64,000 nucleotides of DNA from the NCBI GenBank assembly GCA_037389465.1, contig JAZARR010000210.1, forward strand, positions 248,001 to 312,000. Reading direction: 5' to 3'. The notes beneath the pieces are model-generated. The model was not told the DNA's origin and searched no databases. It saw only the letters and a program-made list of their open reading frames with translations. A program made the translations under genes and the position numbers. Numbering within the stretch: the first letter of the stretch is position 1; each line of letters opens with the position of its first letter. This stretch comes from Baylisascaris procyonis. Taxonomy: Eukaryota > Nematoda > Chromadorea > Rhabditida > Ascarididae. Positions 25,301-37,300 of this stretch are shown piece by piece.

Positions 25301-28300
25301 TGGATGTCAAAAATGTGCCCTTTATAGACGGCCAAAATGGGCGGCAGTGCATCCTATACGTCATACAGACAATAAGCCCACTGACTGTTCATCTCGATAG
25401 ATTGCGCTAATCGATTTGTGGTTTTATTGAGGAGTAATTGCAACCTTAACGGCTTCCATAAGATAATATTCTGGTGACTCCGGTCTTTCAAAAAATTCTT
25501 CCATCAATTCATGATTGAGACACGTTAATTACTTGGCGATTTTATTTGTTGCCGTTATAATGTAGTCGAGTAAAACAAAAGCTGAACTAATGTGTATTGC
25601 AGTGAGGGTTGCAGACAACTCGAATATCTTAACATCAGTTGGTGTGAGAATATACAGGATCGAGGTGTGCAGTCGATATTGCAAGGATGTTCAAAACTGA
25701 ATACGCTCATTTGCCGAGGCTGTGAGGGAGTATGTTTTTTACTCACCTAACACCTCTAGTCACTTTTTACGGCAACAGGTCAAAAGAAACTAGGAACGTC
25801 CGAGAAGGACCTTATATAGGAGTAATTCCCCTTTAAAAAACATTCAGCGGTTTTCGACTTCCCTCTCATCACCATCTGGGTTGGTGGTGTGAGGTATTTA
25901 GATTGTTTTGTATGGAAGCTCATAAAATTCGTGGTTGAAAGTTAAACTCCAAAATTCGTGCCAGTGCTGCTTCACTTTGAAATAGATTGAATAATCTTTT
26001 GGCATGGCCTGAATAAAAATATTTTTTAATCCTTCTTGAGAGTCTCAATTTCTTTCAGCTTAGAAGACTTGAAGAATCAAATGGAAGTGATGAGCTAGTG
26101 CAACTCTTTCAGATAACGGAGAATGTGTTCACTGATATGGCCGCTTACTGTAAGGAATTGCGGGCGTTGAATCTGCTTGGATGCTTTATTGTAGACGATA
26201 CAGTAGCGGATATCGCCGCAGGATGTAAAAGTCTCGAATATCTCTGCTTATCGATGTGTTCACAGATCACAGATCGTTCGTTAATTTGTCTTGCTAATGG
26301 ATGTCCACTGCTTAGGTAATTGTTTAATTTTGTTCGATTGTACTGTGACTAAGCCATGACTGTAATGACTGGAGTATCTCGGTTTTGAAACTGCTTCGTA
26401 AGATTTGGAGCGCCGTAAATGACTTGTGTGAGATGCCTTGACTGCTTATCGAAGAAAGTAATTCAGTGAAGTCGTATGTTTTCATGTTCAGGCGAGCGAA
26501 GCGAAAAATTCTCTGGCTGGCGAATGAGCCAAAATTTTTCTTGACGCAGGTAGAGCGAGAGGTCTGCTGTGAGTGAACTAGGAGATAGTAACCTCCTTTC
26601 CGTCTTTTTATCTTAGGCTTTTTTGCAGGCCAAAAAACATGGGGGGGGGGAGCGGAGTTTTAAATGCCGTGATTTTCTGTCATATCAGAGCTATATTTTT
26701 TTCTTTTCAGGGTCAATCGAATAGACCCGAAGAAGATTTTTCCGAAAATATAATGTCCTCTAAAGTGTTATTAAATGAACATTCATATTTGCTCTATTCC
26801 GGAGTTCTCATAACAGTAAAACTTACATGCTATCAGGCAACTGCATTACAGTATTCACAGGCGCTGTTGCAAGGCACATGATCATACTTTCTTTGATATC
26901 CTGCGATGCAGAAAATCATTTTACAGAGCTGCGACGGCAGTGTCAGGCATTCCTTTCTAAAATTAGGAGGAAGTGTGCATAGTCCTTTTCAGAATTAGGA
27001 AAGGTTTCGTTCTCCTTTTGCATTTATAAAGGCTACTGCATCTTCCAATTTTTGTGTAGAGGACGTTGAATCTTTCTTCTCATAGGTGCAATGGTACTCT
27101 CCACTCCTTTTTCCGCTGTTGGGGAGGAATTATGTCATTATTTTGTATTCCTGAGGACACCGCACGTAGAACGGTGTCGCGTTTTCTCTTTGGCAACTTT
27201 CTTTTCTTTTTCCTTTCCCTAGGACTTTCTTTCCCCATCAAAAAGTTCGACTTCCTTTTCACCGCAATGAACTCACTACGCCTCTCTTTGCATTTTTCGC
27301 TTTTTTTTCATCTTCTTTAGCCTGCTTTCTTGTCTTTTCAACATTCATTTCCGTCGACTGGAGCTTTATTTCAAAATTATGGTGCGTCTGGTACTTCCTG
27401 TGTCGATCAGCGGTATAATTGAGGCGCCTATATCTTTGTGACAGCTAACCCATAACTTTGCCAACTACTGCTTTCTATAAGATAAAAAGCTTTAACTGTT
27501 CACCTTTTTTGTTCAGCGAGCAGTGAATTGCGCTGAAGAGAGTTATTTGAAAATTCTGCTGGAGATGGTTGTGCAGCTTGTTATGGTGCTTAAATACTAC
27601 TTAATCCAGAAGCTTAATGAAAATCATAATCTCAAAATCATAATCTTTTGTTATTCTTTGAAGAGAGCGGAAAGAATTTTGAGATTTTAGGAGGTTTCAA
27701 GACTCATCATGCCTCATCACTTTTCTAGGTTGGATGTGAATGACCCCTCGGTCGGTCAATTCCTGCAGGTATAAGTTGTAGCACTGTATGATTGCAGCTG
27801 TGTCTGTTCAATTGCCTTGTTCGTTTGTTGTTTTAGAGTGCACTTTATGTTAGCTTCTTAAAGGGATATTGAGCTGGCGGGTTGTTCATTGTTGTCGGAT
27901 CATGGCTTCGCCGTTCTCGCAAAAGCGTGTAATCAACTCGAACGAATGGATTTGGAGGATTGCTCGCTCATCACTGATGTTACGCTCGAAAATTTGAGTA
28001 AAGGCTGTCCACATCTAGTGAATTTGGTGAGTTTTTAGTTTAGGTGCTTTGGATCATTGTTTAAGACCTAATTATTGAGCTTAGGCATAAATTGGCACTT
28101 TTGCTTTTGATATGCTCAGTAAAACAGTGCTACATCTTAAAGCCTGTCTTCTTCGTCGTTTATTTTGGCTGTGGTCTGATGATCGCTAATTTACGTTTTT
28201 AGTGGCCGACCGAAGAACGAATATTAAAATGTATTCTCTCCCTCATTGCAACATCTAATCATAATGTTTACGGATATCTTAAATTCACTACTGTCTATAG

Positions 28301-29554
28301 TTGCGGTTTTAGGTTGATCGTGGATCTAATCAGTTGAAGAGCGAATGCCAAAGAAATTCATGAGGAGTGGAGGTAGACAGAAAGAGGAGATGCGTTTTGC
28401 TCACCCTTCTCTCTTTTTAAATGTTTGTTTCTAAACATCTATAGTAGCACTTTAAGATGGTGCGTTCCAGAAGTAAAATCTGAGGACGACTTGAGGTGAA
28501 AAGTTCAAGATAATTAATGAATTTACGAACACGGTAGTGTTTTTTTTTTTTTGCAGAAGTTAGTTGAGTTGTGTATATTTTTAATGGCTTTTTATGAGGA
28601 CAAAATTTATAGAGTCTTTCACATTGTGAACTCATTACGGATGCGGGTCTTCGACAGTTATGTTTGAACCACAGTCTCAGAGAAAGACTGGTAATTCTCG
28701 AACTCGACAACTGCCCTCAGATCACAGATGCCAGTCTCGACTATATGAGACAGGTACGCTCCATGCAACGAATCGACCTCTACGATTGCCAGAATATCAC
28801 CAAAGATGCTATCAAGCGGTTTAAGGTGAGCACGTGCAATCATTTCTTTTTACCCTAACTCTTATTTCGATCCTGATCGCTATATTAGAGCAATTGGCAG
28901 AACAATTTCTCAGTCAATTCGACCTATACGCAGTCATACTACTGTTTAATAACACTTTGAACGAGCAATTCAAGTTGGAAGTCATCAGTTTTTAAGAAGT
29001 AGCATTTTTCGTCCCTTTCTTTTAATATCATTGTATGCTTCTTGCACGACTTTATAACCGTTGCGATAATTGCATCATTCAAATCACTCTTTTCTAATGA
29101 GGTTTCATGCCGCTCATTTGCCTTTCAATATCTTTTTGATAACGAAAACTTTTAAACTTTTTTCTCCGAATCAGCTTTACATATGTAATGGTTCAGTGGC
29201 TGAAGCCATCGATTGTCACACATAAGACGGGTATGGGAACGATGAGGCATGGTTCCAATTTTGTCTTATTAAATGAAACCATTCTTATGGGAGGGGAGAA
29301 AGACTCACTCATGTTGTCGGTGAAGTAAGCCTAAACAGTGGTTGGGTATCGGGCAAGTAGTCAGGTAACTTTCGTTTTATCAAGCACCATCAAACAGTTG
29401 TTCACATTTCTGACTTGCGAATATGTGTGCTACTTATGAATTACAGAGTTTGAAACCGGATGTTGAGGTTCACGCATATTTTGCGCCGGCGACACCACCC
29501 GTTTCAGCACAACCCGTACGAAGTGGTATTTGTCGATGTTGTGTTATTTTGTGA
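19355..29554 (+). CDS. FBXL2/20: F-box/LRR protein, FBXL2/FBXL20 family (9 exons)
   Basis: Substrate receptor of an SCF (SKP1-cullin-F-box) ubiquitin ligase. Exons: 19355-19437, 21578-21707, 23487-23650, 24697-24792, 25603-25729, 26113-26315, 27864-28026, 28613-28825, 29447-29554. All junctions are GT-AG and phase-consistent, giving 428 codons plus TGA; human FBXL2 and FBXL20 are of about that length. Residues 17-63 are the F-box (LPKELILRIFSFLD, then LCRCAQ and LDGSNWQ). The rest is cysteine-containing leucine-rich repeats of the C..LTD type (GCENVQEAAL, LDLENCTAITD, LSLSHCELITD). The end is HAYFAPATPP, then CRCCVIL: a CaaX box (CVIL) whose final Leu favours geranylgeranylation, so the ligase should be membrane-tethered. 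The ATG at 19355 directly follows an acceptor (TTTGCAG), so it is either a trans-spliced start or an internal Met; two upstream exons are possible. Confidence 0.93.
20374..20386 (+). repeat. 13-bp poly-G run
   Basis: Thirteen consecutive G residues inside the first intron of the F-box gene (19438-21577). Short open frames read across it give only Gly-rich nonsense. Confidence 0.9.
24549..24656 (+). repeat. 54-bp tandem duplication in F-box gene intron
   Basis: Two adjacent 54-bp copies (24549-24602 and 24603-24656) differ at two bases. The left flank ATGAATCCTTT resembles the copies' tail CTGAATCCGCTT, so a decayed partial third unit may precede them. The array ends about 40 bp before the acceptor of exon 4. 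The unit is a multiple of three and keeps an open frame on the + strand, but this frame is not the frame of the downstream exon. Confidence 0.9.
24923..24934 (+). repeat. 12-bp poly-C run
   Basis: Twelve consecutive C residues in the intron between F-box exons 4 and 5. It is the only long run of this class with G on the minus strand. Confidence 0.9.
26641..26650 (+). repeat. 10-bp poly-G run
   Basis: Ten consecutive G residues in the intron between F-box exons 6 and 7. Confidence 0.9.
27729..27768 (+). other. possible frame-breaking cassette exon in F-box gene
   Basis: A 40-bp segment inside intron 6 (26316-27863) lies between a good acceptor (ACTTTTCTAG) and an excellent donor (CTGCAG|GTATAAGT). 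It is open in the incoming phase and would encode RLDVNDPSVGQFLQ after exon 6. Joined to exon 7, however, the frame reads GGA TAT TGA and stops at once. The main form skips it, because exon 6 to exon 7 directly restores the conserved LRR (LLRDIELAGC). If used, it would act as a poison exon or yield a form without the last repeats and CaaX box. It could also be a chance pair of splice sites. Confidence 0.35.
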
Positions 29555-32037
29555 TGTGGGCAGTATTTAGTGCAGAACATGAGACGTGTAAATTTTTTTT
29601 GCGCAACGTTTCCCGTAGTGAATTTTCTTGAGTCATCGTAGAGCGCCTAGTAAGAGCAGCACAAATGCATGGGATGAATCATTACGCAAAAGTACATCTG
29701 GGGTGCATTTTGATTGCAAATAGATTCTGGTTGGAAAGGATCTAAATATGTCTTCGTGTGAAAAGTTGCTGTGACGGTTCAGTGCATTTCTGCTTCTGAT
29801 GGTATTCTCTTCATTACATGAGACAATTTTTATCGAGTAGCATCAATTTGTTTTTCAGAGCTTCAGTTTGATCAGGAAATGTGAACTGCTAGGATGTTGA
29901 ACAGGAAAACAAGGTGGTACAACTTTACGTTGAGGAAATGAACGCCAAATGACCTAGACAGAGCTTTGAGCAATGCGTTGTAAATTCGCTTGCAAAAGAT
30001 TTTGGTGGATGGAAAGCTACTTTGCGAATTGCAATGTAAACATTGTAAATATGCGCCTCTGTAAATAGCCGCCTTATTGTTGAGCGCATTTGTTATTGTT
30101 GCTATTTTGAAAACTTTTTCTTCTTTCATTGATTTCTGCCACAAAGAAGAACCTGCATGCGGATCAGATTTACATCAGTATTAGTTTGAACACATAGTCT
30201 TGTATTTAAGACCGGTGAACTGCATCAGCAGTACTTGAGCGTTTTGAATTGCCGATTGAAATCACATGTAATAGTTTCGTACACGAATGATTTTTTTTAT
30301 TGACATACAATGCGAATAATCAGTGAATTTATGGCAGGAAGTATATTTGAAGATTAAGGGAGATATTTATCTCCTTATGCCTCATTATTTGGCTAACTCT
30401 TGAATTGTGTGAACTTATCGGTCGTTGATCATAAAAACGTTAGGAAACGTTTGAATGCTATTTGAGATATACCTTCGTAAGCAGTTTTCATCATCAAATG
30501 AGCTTTGCTGAAGCTACGAATATTGTTAGTGTGTCTAGTTGGAGAAAATCGAAACCTCAACAATAGTATGTTCGATCCGTATGCAGTTCAACAGTGTAAA
30601 AATTTCAGACGATGCATCGGTTGCATTATGTTGTCATCGTACATTTCCCCATTCCATTTGCTTTCAACGTTTTGCAACTTGTACATACTTAAGTTGTTTT
30701 TTTTTTTCGCTCGTGGTCTTCATTCCTAAAACACTGAATGTCGCTGGAGCTAGATATTCGATTGGATAGAGGGCTTTAACAATAACATTTTCAAATAGCC
30801 ACTCATGAATTTGTCGCGTTGACATCGATGAAAGTTAATTTTTATAAACAGCACAAGGTTTTTTAATGGAATGATGACTATTATGGCGTCATGTTTCTCA
30901 AAATAGCGCTGAACAGCTATTATTGGCTTAATATCGCTAATGGAATATATCTTTTTTCATTTGTAACGATCCAGCGACTGTTGCTCCTTTTTTATACGAC
31001 TCATAATGTGTTTGCTATTATGTAGAAAATATGAGAACATTATTACTACAAATTTATTCTCAACGATCAAATGTAACATGTTGATCATATCCTCTCATGC
31101 ATCATTGTAATGTTTCGTTTATAATTTCTATGCTTTTTATTTACGCGGTTTTATTGATGTATTCACTCGTTATGCGCTTTTTCGAATGTACGTTCCTTAA
31201 TTGCCAGGTGGATGCGTTCTTATAGAAAAGGTTTTACATACCGTTCAACGCAAAATTCGATTCTTTTAAGCTAACGAAGAAGCATAGAAATTTCTGTGCA
31301 AGTTTTGATACTATGGATTTCAAAGTATTTCAAATTTCAACTCTCCTCTCTGTCCGTCTTTTAAAAGTTTAGATAGAACTTTCACCAAGTGCTTGCAGTA
31401 TTCTCTTTGTAGTCAGTAGTGTTTTCCCTCTTCCGTTATTTTCTGATCATTCATTTCTTTTTTAAGTTTATGTGCTCATGAAGTTATTTCTGTTCATCAA
31501 CACCTCCCCAAAAATCGATATTTTTTTATTTTCTGGTGTTTCTCGCTTGAGCTGATCGTTCCCACTCCCTTGCCTTCTCTTTTCCCCATTTAGAAAAGAA
31601 AAACAACGAAAGCTATCACATTCAGAGTGAAAATCGTTTATTGAATGTTTAAGAATTCTCTTCATTACCGTTGGAAGTGTTGCCATAATCGAGAGTGGCG
31701 CCATACTGATGCCTTTTGAAGCTTTTCTTGTTCAAATATCAAGGGATTTTGTAGGTTGATATTGTCTGATCAAAAATGATCACAACCCTTAGTCGATTTT
31801 ATTCATTTGAAAAAAGGAGTGGAAATATTGATGATTTGAATGATTCAACTTGTTACAATGGCATTTTATGTTGCACTATCCTCCCTCTTTCCTCGCTCAC
31901 TGTTCCCGGTTAATGAAATTGTTCATGCATGAGCTTTGTTTGGCGCAAACGAATAAAGAACTTCCTATTCGGAAATTTTCGTCCCTAAATATATGGGTGT
32001 GCGCTCCTTGCATTGTTATCTAAAGTGATCGTTGTAG
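29555..32037 (+). other. intergenic region downstream of the F-box gene
   Basis: AT-rich sequence with only short, motif-free open frames on either strand. It should contain the 3' UTR and poly(A) site of the F-box gene, but I see no clear canonical AATAAA soon after the stop. It ends at the first exon of the next candidate gene. Confidence 0.5.
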
Positions 32038-34035
32038 GAGCAACAAGATACTAACGTTCACGTTGGCAATCTCACGTCGTCAGAATCAGTGTTGGGAGGT
32101 GTATTTCAGCTGGAGAGAGATCTAGAATTCTTTTTATTTTAGGCAATGTAGAACTTTTGGACTGGACGGGAAATGATTTTCACTACAGAAAGCTACACTG
32201 AAAAGCGATTACTGAGGAAATAGAAGCAACCTCGTTGATTGCCCTCATTTAGAGAAACAAAGGCTCTCGCTAACTGAAAATATTTTAACTCGTCTTTCTA
32301 ATTCTGCGTCGTGTGAACGAGTGTTAAATAGTTTATGAATATCTTGCCTTTATGAAATGTTGAAGCAGTAAAATTAGTGGATGCATTGCTTTATAATTTA
32401 GAAAGTGCAGCAGGACGTTGAGGCAATCGTTGCGGGAAGTAACTTTTACACTTTGAGTCGGTTGTTTGATGTGTTGACACGTTATGTTCGGGAAAATGCC
32501 AGCAAAACTGATATACAAGAGCGCGTCAGCAACAGGTAAATGGAGATTTGCTGACACTTCCTTCGATTCCGCGAGTTCCCACTGATCCTCTTCAATTATA
32601 CGCTCCCTCCATCTCTGCTTCCCATTTCTTGAATATGTTTATGTTTTAAATTTATCAGTAGCATAACTCTTAAATATATGCATTTTTAGGTAGTTGTGGA
32701 AGTGCAAACCGTAGCGTTAACTAGTAGATAGATATGTTAATCACATGACCTCTTTTTGAAGTGGTAAGTTTTTAAATGATCTAGAGGCTGGTCGTAAGTA
32801 CTGAGGTCGAAACCGGTAGAACGGATTCTACTCCGCAAGATGCATTTCGCAGAGAGCTCGATGTGCGCGGGAAGGCAACAGTACTGCGCGCTTCTGTAGA
32901 TAGCCAAGCTCCGCCCGTAGATGTGCGCTTATACCAGAACATACCGAGGTTCATTTGTGCTTCGATGGTAACAGTTGGGCGGTCGGCAAGCGGAGTGCTC
33001 GGTGAAGTTAACGTTCGAGTAGGAACTAGTTCTACTTCATTTATTCCAGCGTTGGACCCCTTATGCTATTTATGGATATTTTTGCCACATTTCCCTTTTT
33101 TACGTTCGGAGGGTTTTTCTTCAATTAATAATCGTAGCTATGCATTTTGGCCACAGATGGATCGAACCGGTCACGTAACGGAAACGAGCTGTACCGAAGC
33201 CAAGGTTTAGGTATGGAGGGAAATAAAAAAGCAGAAAGAAATATCTCTAGAAGTGCCGAATCTGTTGTTGCGCTTTCGAATTTTTCCATGTAGGTTTGAT
33301 TAGCTGAGTTCACGATCGGTCAGAAATTTGCTCGTGCATGGTTTCCAGCTCCATAGTCAAGTGGCGGATTTGTAGATAGTACCACTCTTTCCTCCCCATT
33401 TCTTCGTCCACTCTTCGCAGAGACCCCCAAAAGCGGGGATGTTTACAGCACATATTATGAAAAAATTTAATTTCTTCTTTGTCTCGAATGGAAAATCTTC
33501 GTTATGATGTGGTTCATTTCAGACTGCTTTGCGTTGTTTGAGCTTGCGCTTCGGCTATTTTAAAGAATTATGGCCGAGGAAGAATTGATGTAAAATATCA
33601 AATTTTGGCATCAACTGCGGTCTTTAGCTGTTTGCATGTTTCTGCTCCTTGACTTTATGAAAACTTTGAGGATGATTAGAGTTGGTGATGAATTTTGTTG
33701 GGGTGATCCGAGAAAGTTGCACATTTTTTGCGTCTAAAGATTACCGACAAGTTTTATGTAGATGGACGACGAAAAACACATTCAGCTTAGGTTTTATTAA
33801 TAACGATCATCAACGAAAAAAAGATTTCTTTCTGAAATGCAGGCTGCATTTTTTTCTTTCCCCCTTTTTTTGGTATGCTTTACTCACACTTGATCCGATT
33901 TCAATTTTTCTCTCAGTTTATTAATATTGTTTGTCTGATCTGGACTTTCTTGATGTGTAGTAAATGTTGCAGAGGTATTCCCCATGTATTTCATTGCTGG
34001 AGATATTAAATATGTTTAAAGCGCTTTACTCATAA
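32038..34035 (+). CDS. candidate multi-exon gene of unknown function
   Basis: I do not recognise the product. A chain of segments with splice-like borders joins in phase. They are 32038-32098 (acceptor GTTGTAG, donor GAG|GTGTAT), 32411-32535 (GTGCAG, 41 codons, AACAG|GTAAAT), 32787-32967 (weak acceptor CTAGAG, ATG|GTAACA), 33157-33204 (CCACAG, AAG|GTTTAG) and a possible last exon 33973-34035 ending in TAA. 32787-33204 is also open throughout in the same frame, so the third intron may not exist. The second segment looks most like real protein (FYTLSRLFDVLTRYVREN, a likely amphipathic helix). The third is Arg/Asp/Val-rich (TPQDAFRRELDVRGK). The 5' end is undefined. It lies between the F-box gene and the leucyl-tRNA synthetase, on the same strand. 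Confidence 0.35.
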
Positions 34036-34300
34036 TTTGCTGTAGTACGGGCAAAAGTATAATAGCTACATTCTCGGGTCTGGGTAAAATCCTACGACGG
34101 CAATGACCGGACGGAGATCGGATTTGACTCGAATCGCGTCCCTGCCCCACCCTTCCTCGGCTCCAGCGGGAATGCAAATTGAAAGAAAGGCTATCGCAAA
34201 TTCCATGATGTTCACGAGAGGCGTGCTTGATGTCCAAATGCATAGCTCAAACTTAATTATCTGTGCTCTGCGCGCATTTTCATCAGTACTAATGAAACGC

Positions 34301-34314
34301 TTTCAGCGACCCAC
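34301..34314 (+). promoter_or_regulatory. splice acceptor just 5' of the synthetase ATG
   Basis: TTTCAG at 34301-34306 lies eight bases before the first ATG of the leucyl-tRNA synthetase. In nematodes this is the usual position of a spliced-leader trans-splice acceptor. The alternative is an ordinary acceptor of an intron in the 5' UTR. A GC-rich block just upstream (about 34090-34180) could be promoter or 5' UTR. Confidence 0.55.
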
Positions 34315-37300
34315 ATGGCTGCAAAGGAGCGAAGAAAGGTGGCCGAATTGTTGGAGAAGGAACGAGAAATTCAAAAACTTTGGGATGAGGCGAAAGTTTT
34401 TGAGGTGGATGCACCAGAAAACTTGTAAGTTGTTGTTGTTCTCTTCGCATTTTTGTGCTCGTATCCAGATGGCGTTATTCCTATCGCCTTTAAACGGCAG
34501 TTTCAGCTTCATTTTCAGCTTGCCTGAATCCAACTTAAAAGGTTTAAGAGTTCTGTTTTCATGCATAAAATATGTTCTTTTGCGAGCATGTGTTTATTTA
34601 CGAGGCAGTCTAACGTTGCGAAAACAAAACTGATTTTTTAGAGGGATTCGTAGGCATCGAGTGGAAAGGGATAAGGAAAGGGAGCAAAATCTTCTCTCCG
34701 AGCACTGCAAGACACATTCTTTTGGTAGTATTTAGCATTTTTTATAGTCTAGTCATTGCAAGTGCTTTTTGTTGTATTTTCGATTGGGCATGGGTCCGCA
34801 TCTTGAACTTAAAGTGCCAGAGGTATGTTTGAGCGTGAATTTCAAAAAGTCATCATTCATTCATCTCCAACATTCGAATGGATTGCAAATTGTGTCCTCC
34901 CTGCGAATCGTTCACGTTGTGTTATTTTCCTCATCGAGTATTATTCCAGCACCCTCAAAAATGTTTGGCAGTGGACTTAAAAGTAAGGGGATCCGGTGCA
35001 TAGTTTGGCGTATCGATAGTAAGTAAAGAAATAAAATGCGGAGCATTAGCCAGCCTCAGCCACTGACTAGTGCCATTGATGATCTTATGTCCGTTCCTTT
35101 TTCGCTTGAAAAAGTCATGTATTAGGTGACCGGTGGTATTTTCTCGAAGATTGTTTCTATGCATACGGGCAGCATGTCTGTTACAGTGGTGGATAAATTA
35201 GGTTTTAATTATCACCAGTTAAAATTTACCTGACTATGGTTCACACTTATTTTATACCGTATGCTTTTTCGTTATTACCTCATGAGACTTCTGAAGAGTG
35301 GTGTATTCACGTTACGAATGCTCAGATTACTTCGAAATTTCACTAGCACGTGTTTTGTGAACTTCTTTCATGAGCTGAGTTTCCACACTTGTCAAAAATC
35401 CATAATTATAACTCAATCTGCTTCCACTTCTGCTAGCTTTTTTTCGAAAATTTCTTCAAAATCATTTAGAAGTGAGCAAGTACCCCCTTCCAGGTTATCT
35501 ACTAACGAGGCCAACATCCTCGTTTTTTCAGAGACCTCTTCAATATCTTTTTTGCTCCGAAATTGACTAATTTTTTTGGATTTTCACTCGTTTGGTTACA
35601 TGAAATTCTTTTGAGAGGAATGCATAATAGCAGTTATTAGTTTTTAAGGAATATTTTCCTGCTTATATTAGATTATCAGCACTTTATCTACTTGCCGTAT
35701 TGACCATTCTTAATATCTATGCTCTTACTTCATTGCCAAAATTACAGAAGAAAAGGGTGAGAAGCTTGTATTGTCAGTCATCTTTAACTGTATCTGCAAC
35801 GTTCGTAGGCGCCTAATCGGCCTTTTTATTCAACGATATTGTTGGAGTCACAAATTGAAAAATAAATGCTGAGCGGTCGGAGTGGCACATACTGTTGTGG
35901 AACGCTCTGGAGATGTTCGACGCTTGTCCTCGACAATCTGAGGGCACCACTAACTGAAACTGGTTGAATGAGGATTGAAATTTGATGGGTTATGAAATAT
36001 TATTTTCAGAGAGGAGCCGAAATATACAGTCACTTTCCCATATCCCTACATGAATGGACGCCTTCATCTTGGGCATACATTTACTGTTTCGAAATGTGAG
36101 GTAGGATGCTACTTTCTTATATAAAGAAAATGATGTATGATTTAAAGCATTATTGTTGGTGGCCATATTCTTTGGTTATGATCGTAGCGCATTTCAGAGT
36201 TGCAATGAATGTTTACTTTTAATTCATTGTTAGCAGCTTATTTATCAGTTTAAACTTTCAGGATACTTTTCTAATGCAATAAGAACGGAATCATGAGTGT
36301 CATTAGAAGAGAGATTTTTTCGGGAGATTTCCGTTATATTTTGTTGCGTTTCAGGCTGAGTAAAAATGATTTTAGTTTGCCGTTGGCTATCAACGTCTGC
36401 GTGGGAAGCGATGTTTGTTCCCGTTTGGTCTTCATTGCACCGGTATGCCGATCAAAGCGGCTGCGGATAGGCTGAAAAGAGAGATCGAAGATTTTGGTTG
36501 TCCACCGAAGTTCCCCGTCGATGAGGAGGAGTCTGTCGTAGAGGAAGAGAGTGCTGCGGATGAAGTGATCAGAGATAAAAGCAAAGGCAAAAAGGTTTGC
36601 ACTTTTTGATCAAATAACTTCTTTCAATTGTTTTTTTAGAAATAAAGACATGGCACGTTTACGTTTTCAGCAGTTCTTAATAATGTAGGCTACTATAATC
36701 TGTTCGATACCCTTGAAACTAAGGTCTTTCAAATTGCAGCGCAATGGGGATTGCATAGTTGTAAAGGGGAACTTAAAGTTGTCTTGCTAGTGATAGAATT
36801 TTGATGATAAGTAGAAAGGTGTTATATTTTTCGGTTGAGGCTGAAGCTGCCTAATCTTTATCATAATGAAACGCACACCTGTGGCGATTGTGTGGTTAAT
36901 AAAGTTCTAACCTAATTATGATTGTTGATTATGCTAGTGATATTCGGCCGTATTCCTAAAATAAGCCTATCCGTCACAATGTTTATTTTGTTGTGAAGGA
37001 GAATGAAATTACGAGGGCGGAACTCTAGCTGACTTGTTTGCGATCTATATTGGCCAGCAACTGCTTTCGTCATAAATTTCTTACCTTTCTAAGCGCTTTG
37101 TGGATTTTATGTTTGCAAACAGCGCTTATGTTCCGACATATGTTTTTCTGTTACCTATCGGATAGTTTAGCTTAGACACCGCTAAACCCAAAGATAGAGG
37201 ATTGAAGAAGAGGCTTGTATTGTTTTCGTAGGCCTCCTGCCCCAGCAGCTAGATTAATCTGTCCACTGCGGATGATGTTGTATCTACTTTAAAATGCCAG

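Noticed and set aside
34103..34633. 176-codon + strand frame overlapping LARS exon 1
   Set aside because: It reads exon 1 out of frame and runs into intron 1; the conserved synthetase frame explains that exon. Its upstream GC-rich part may be promoter or 5' UTR.
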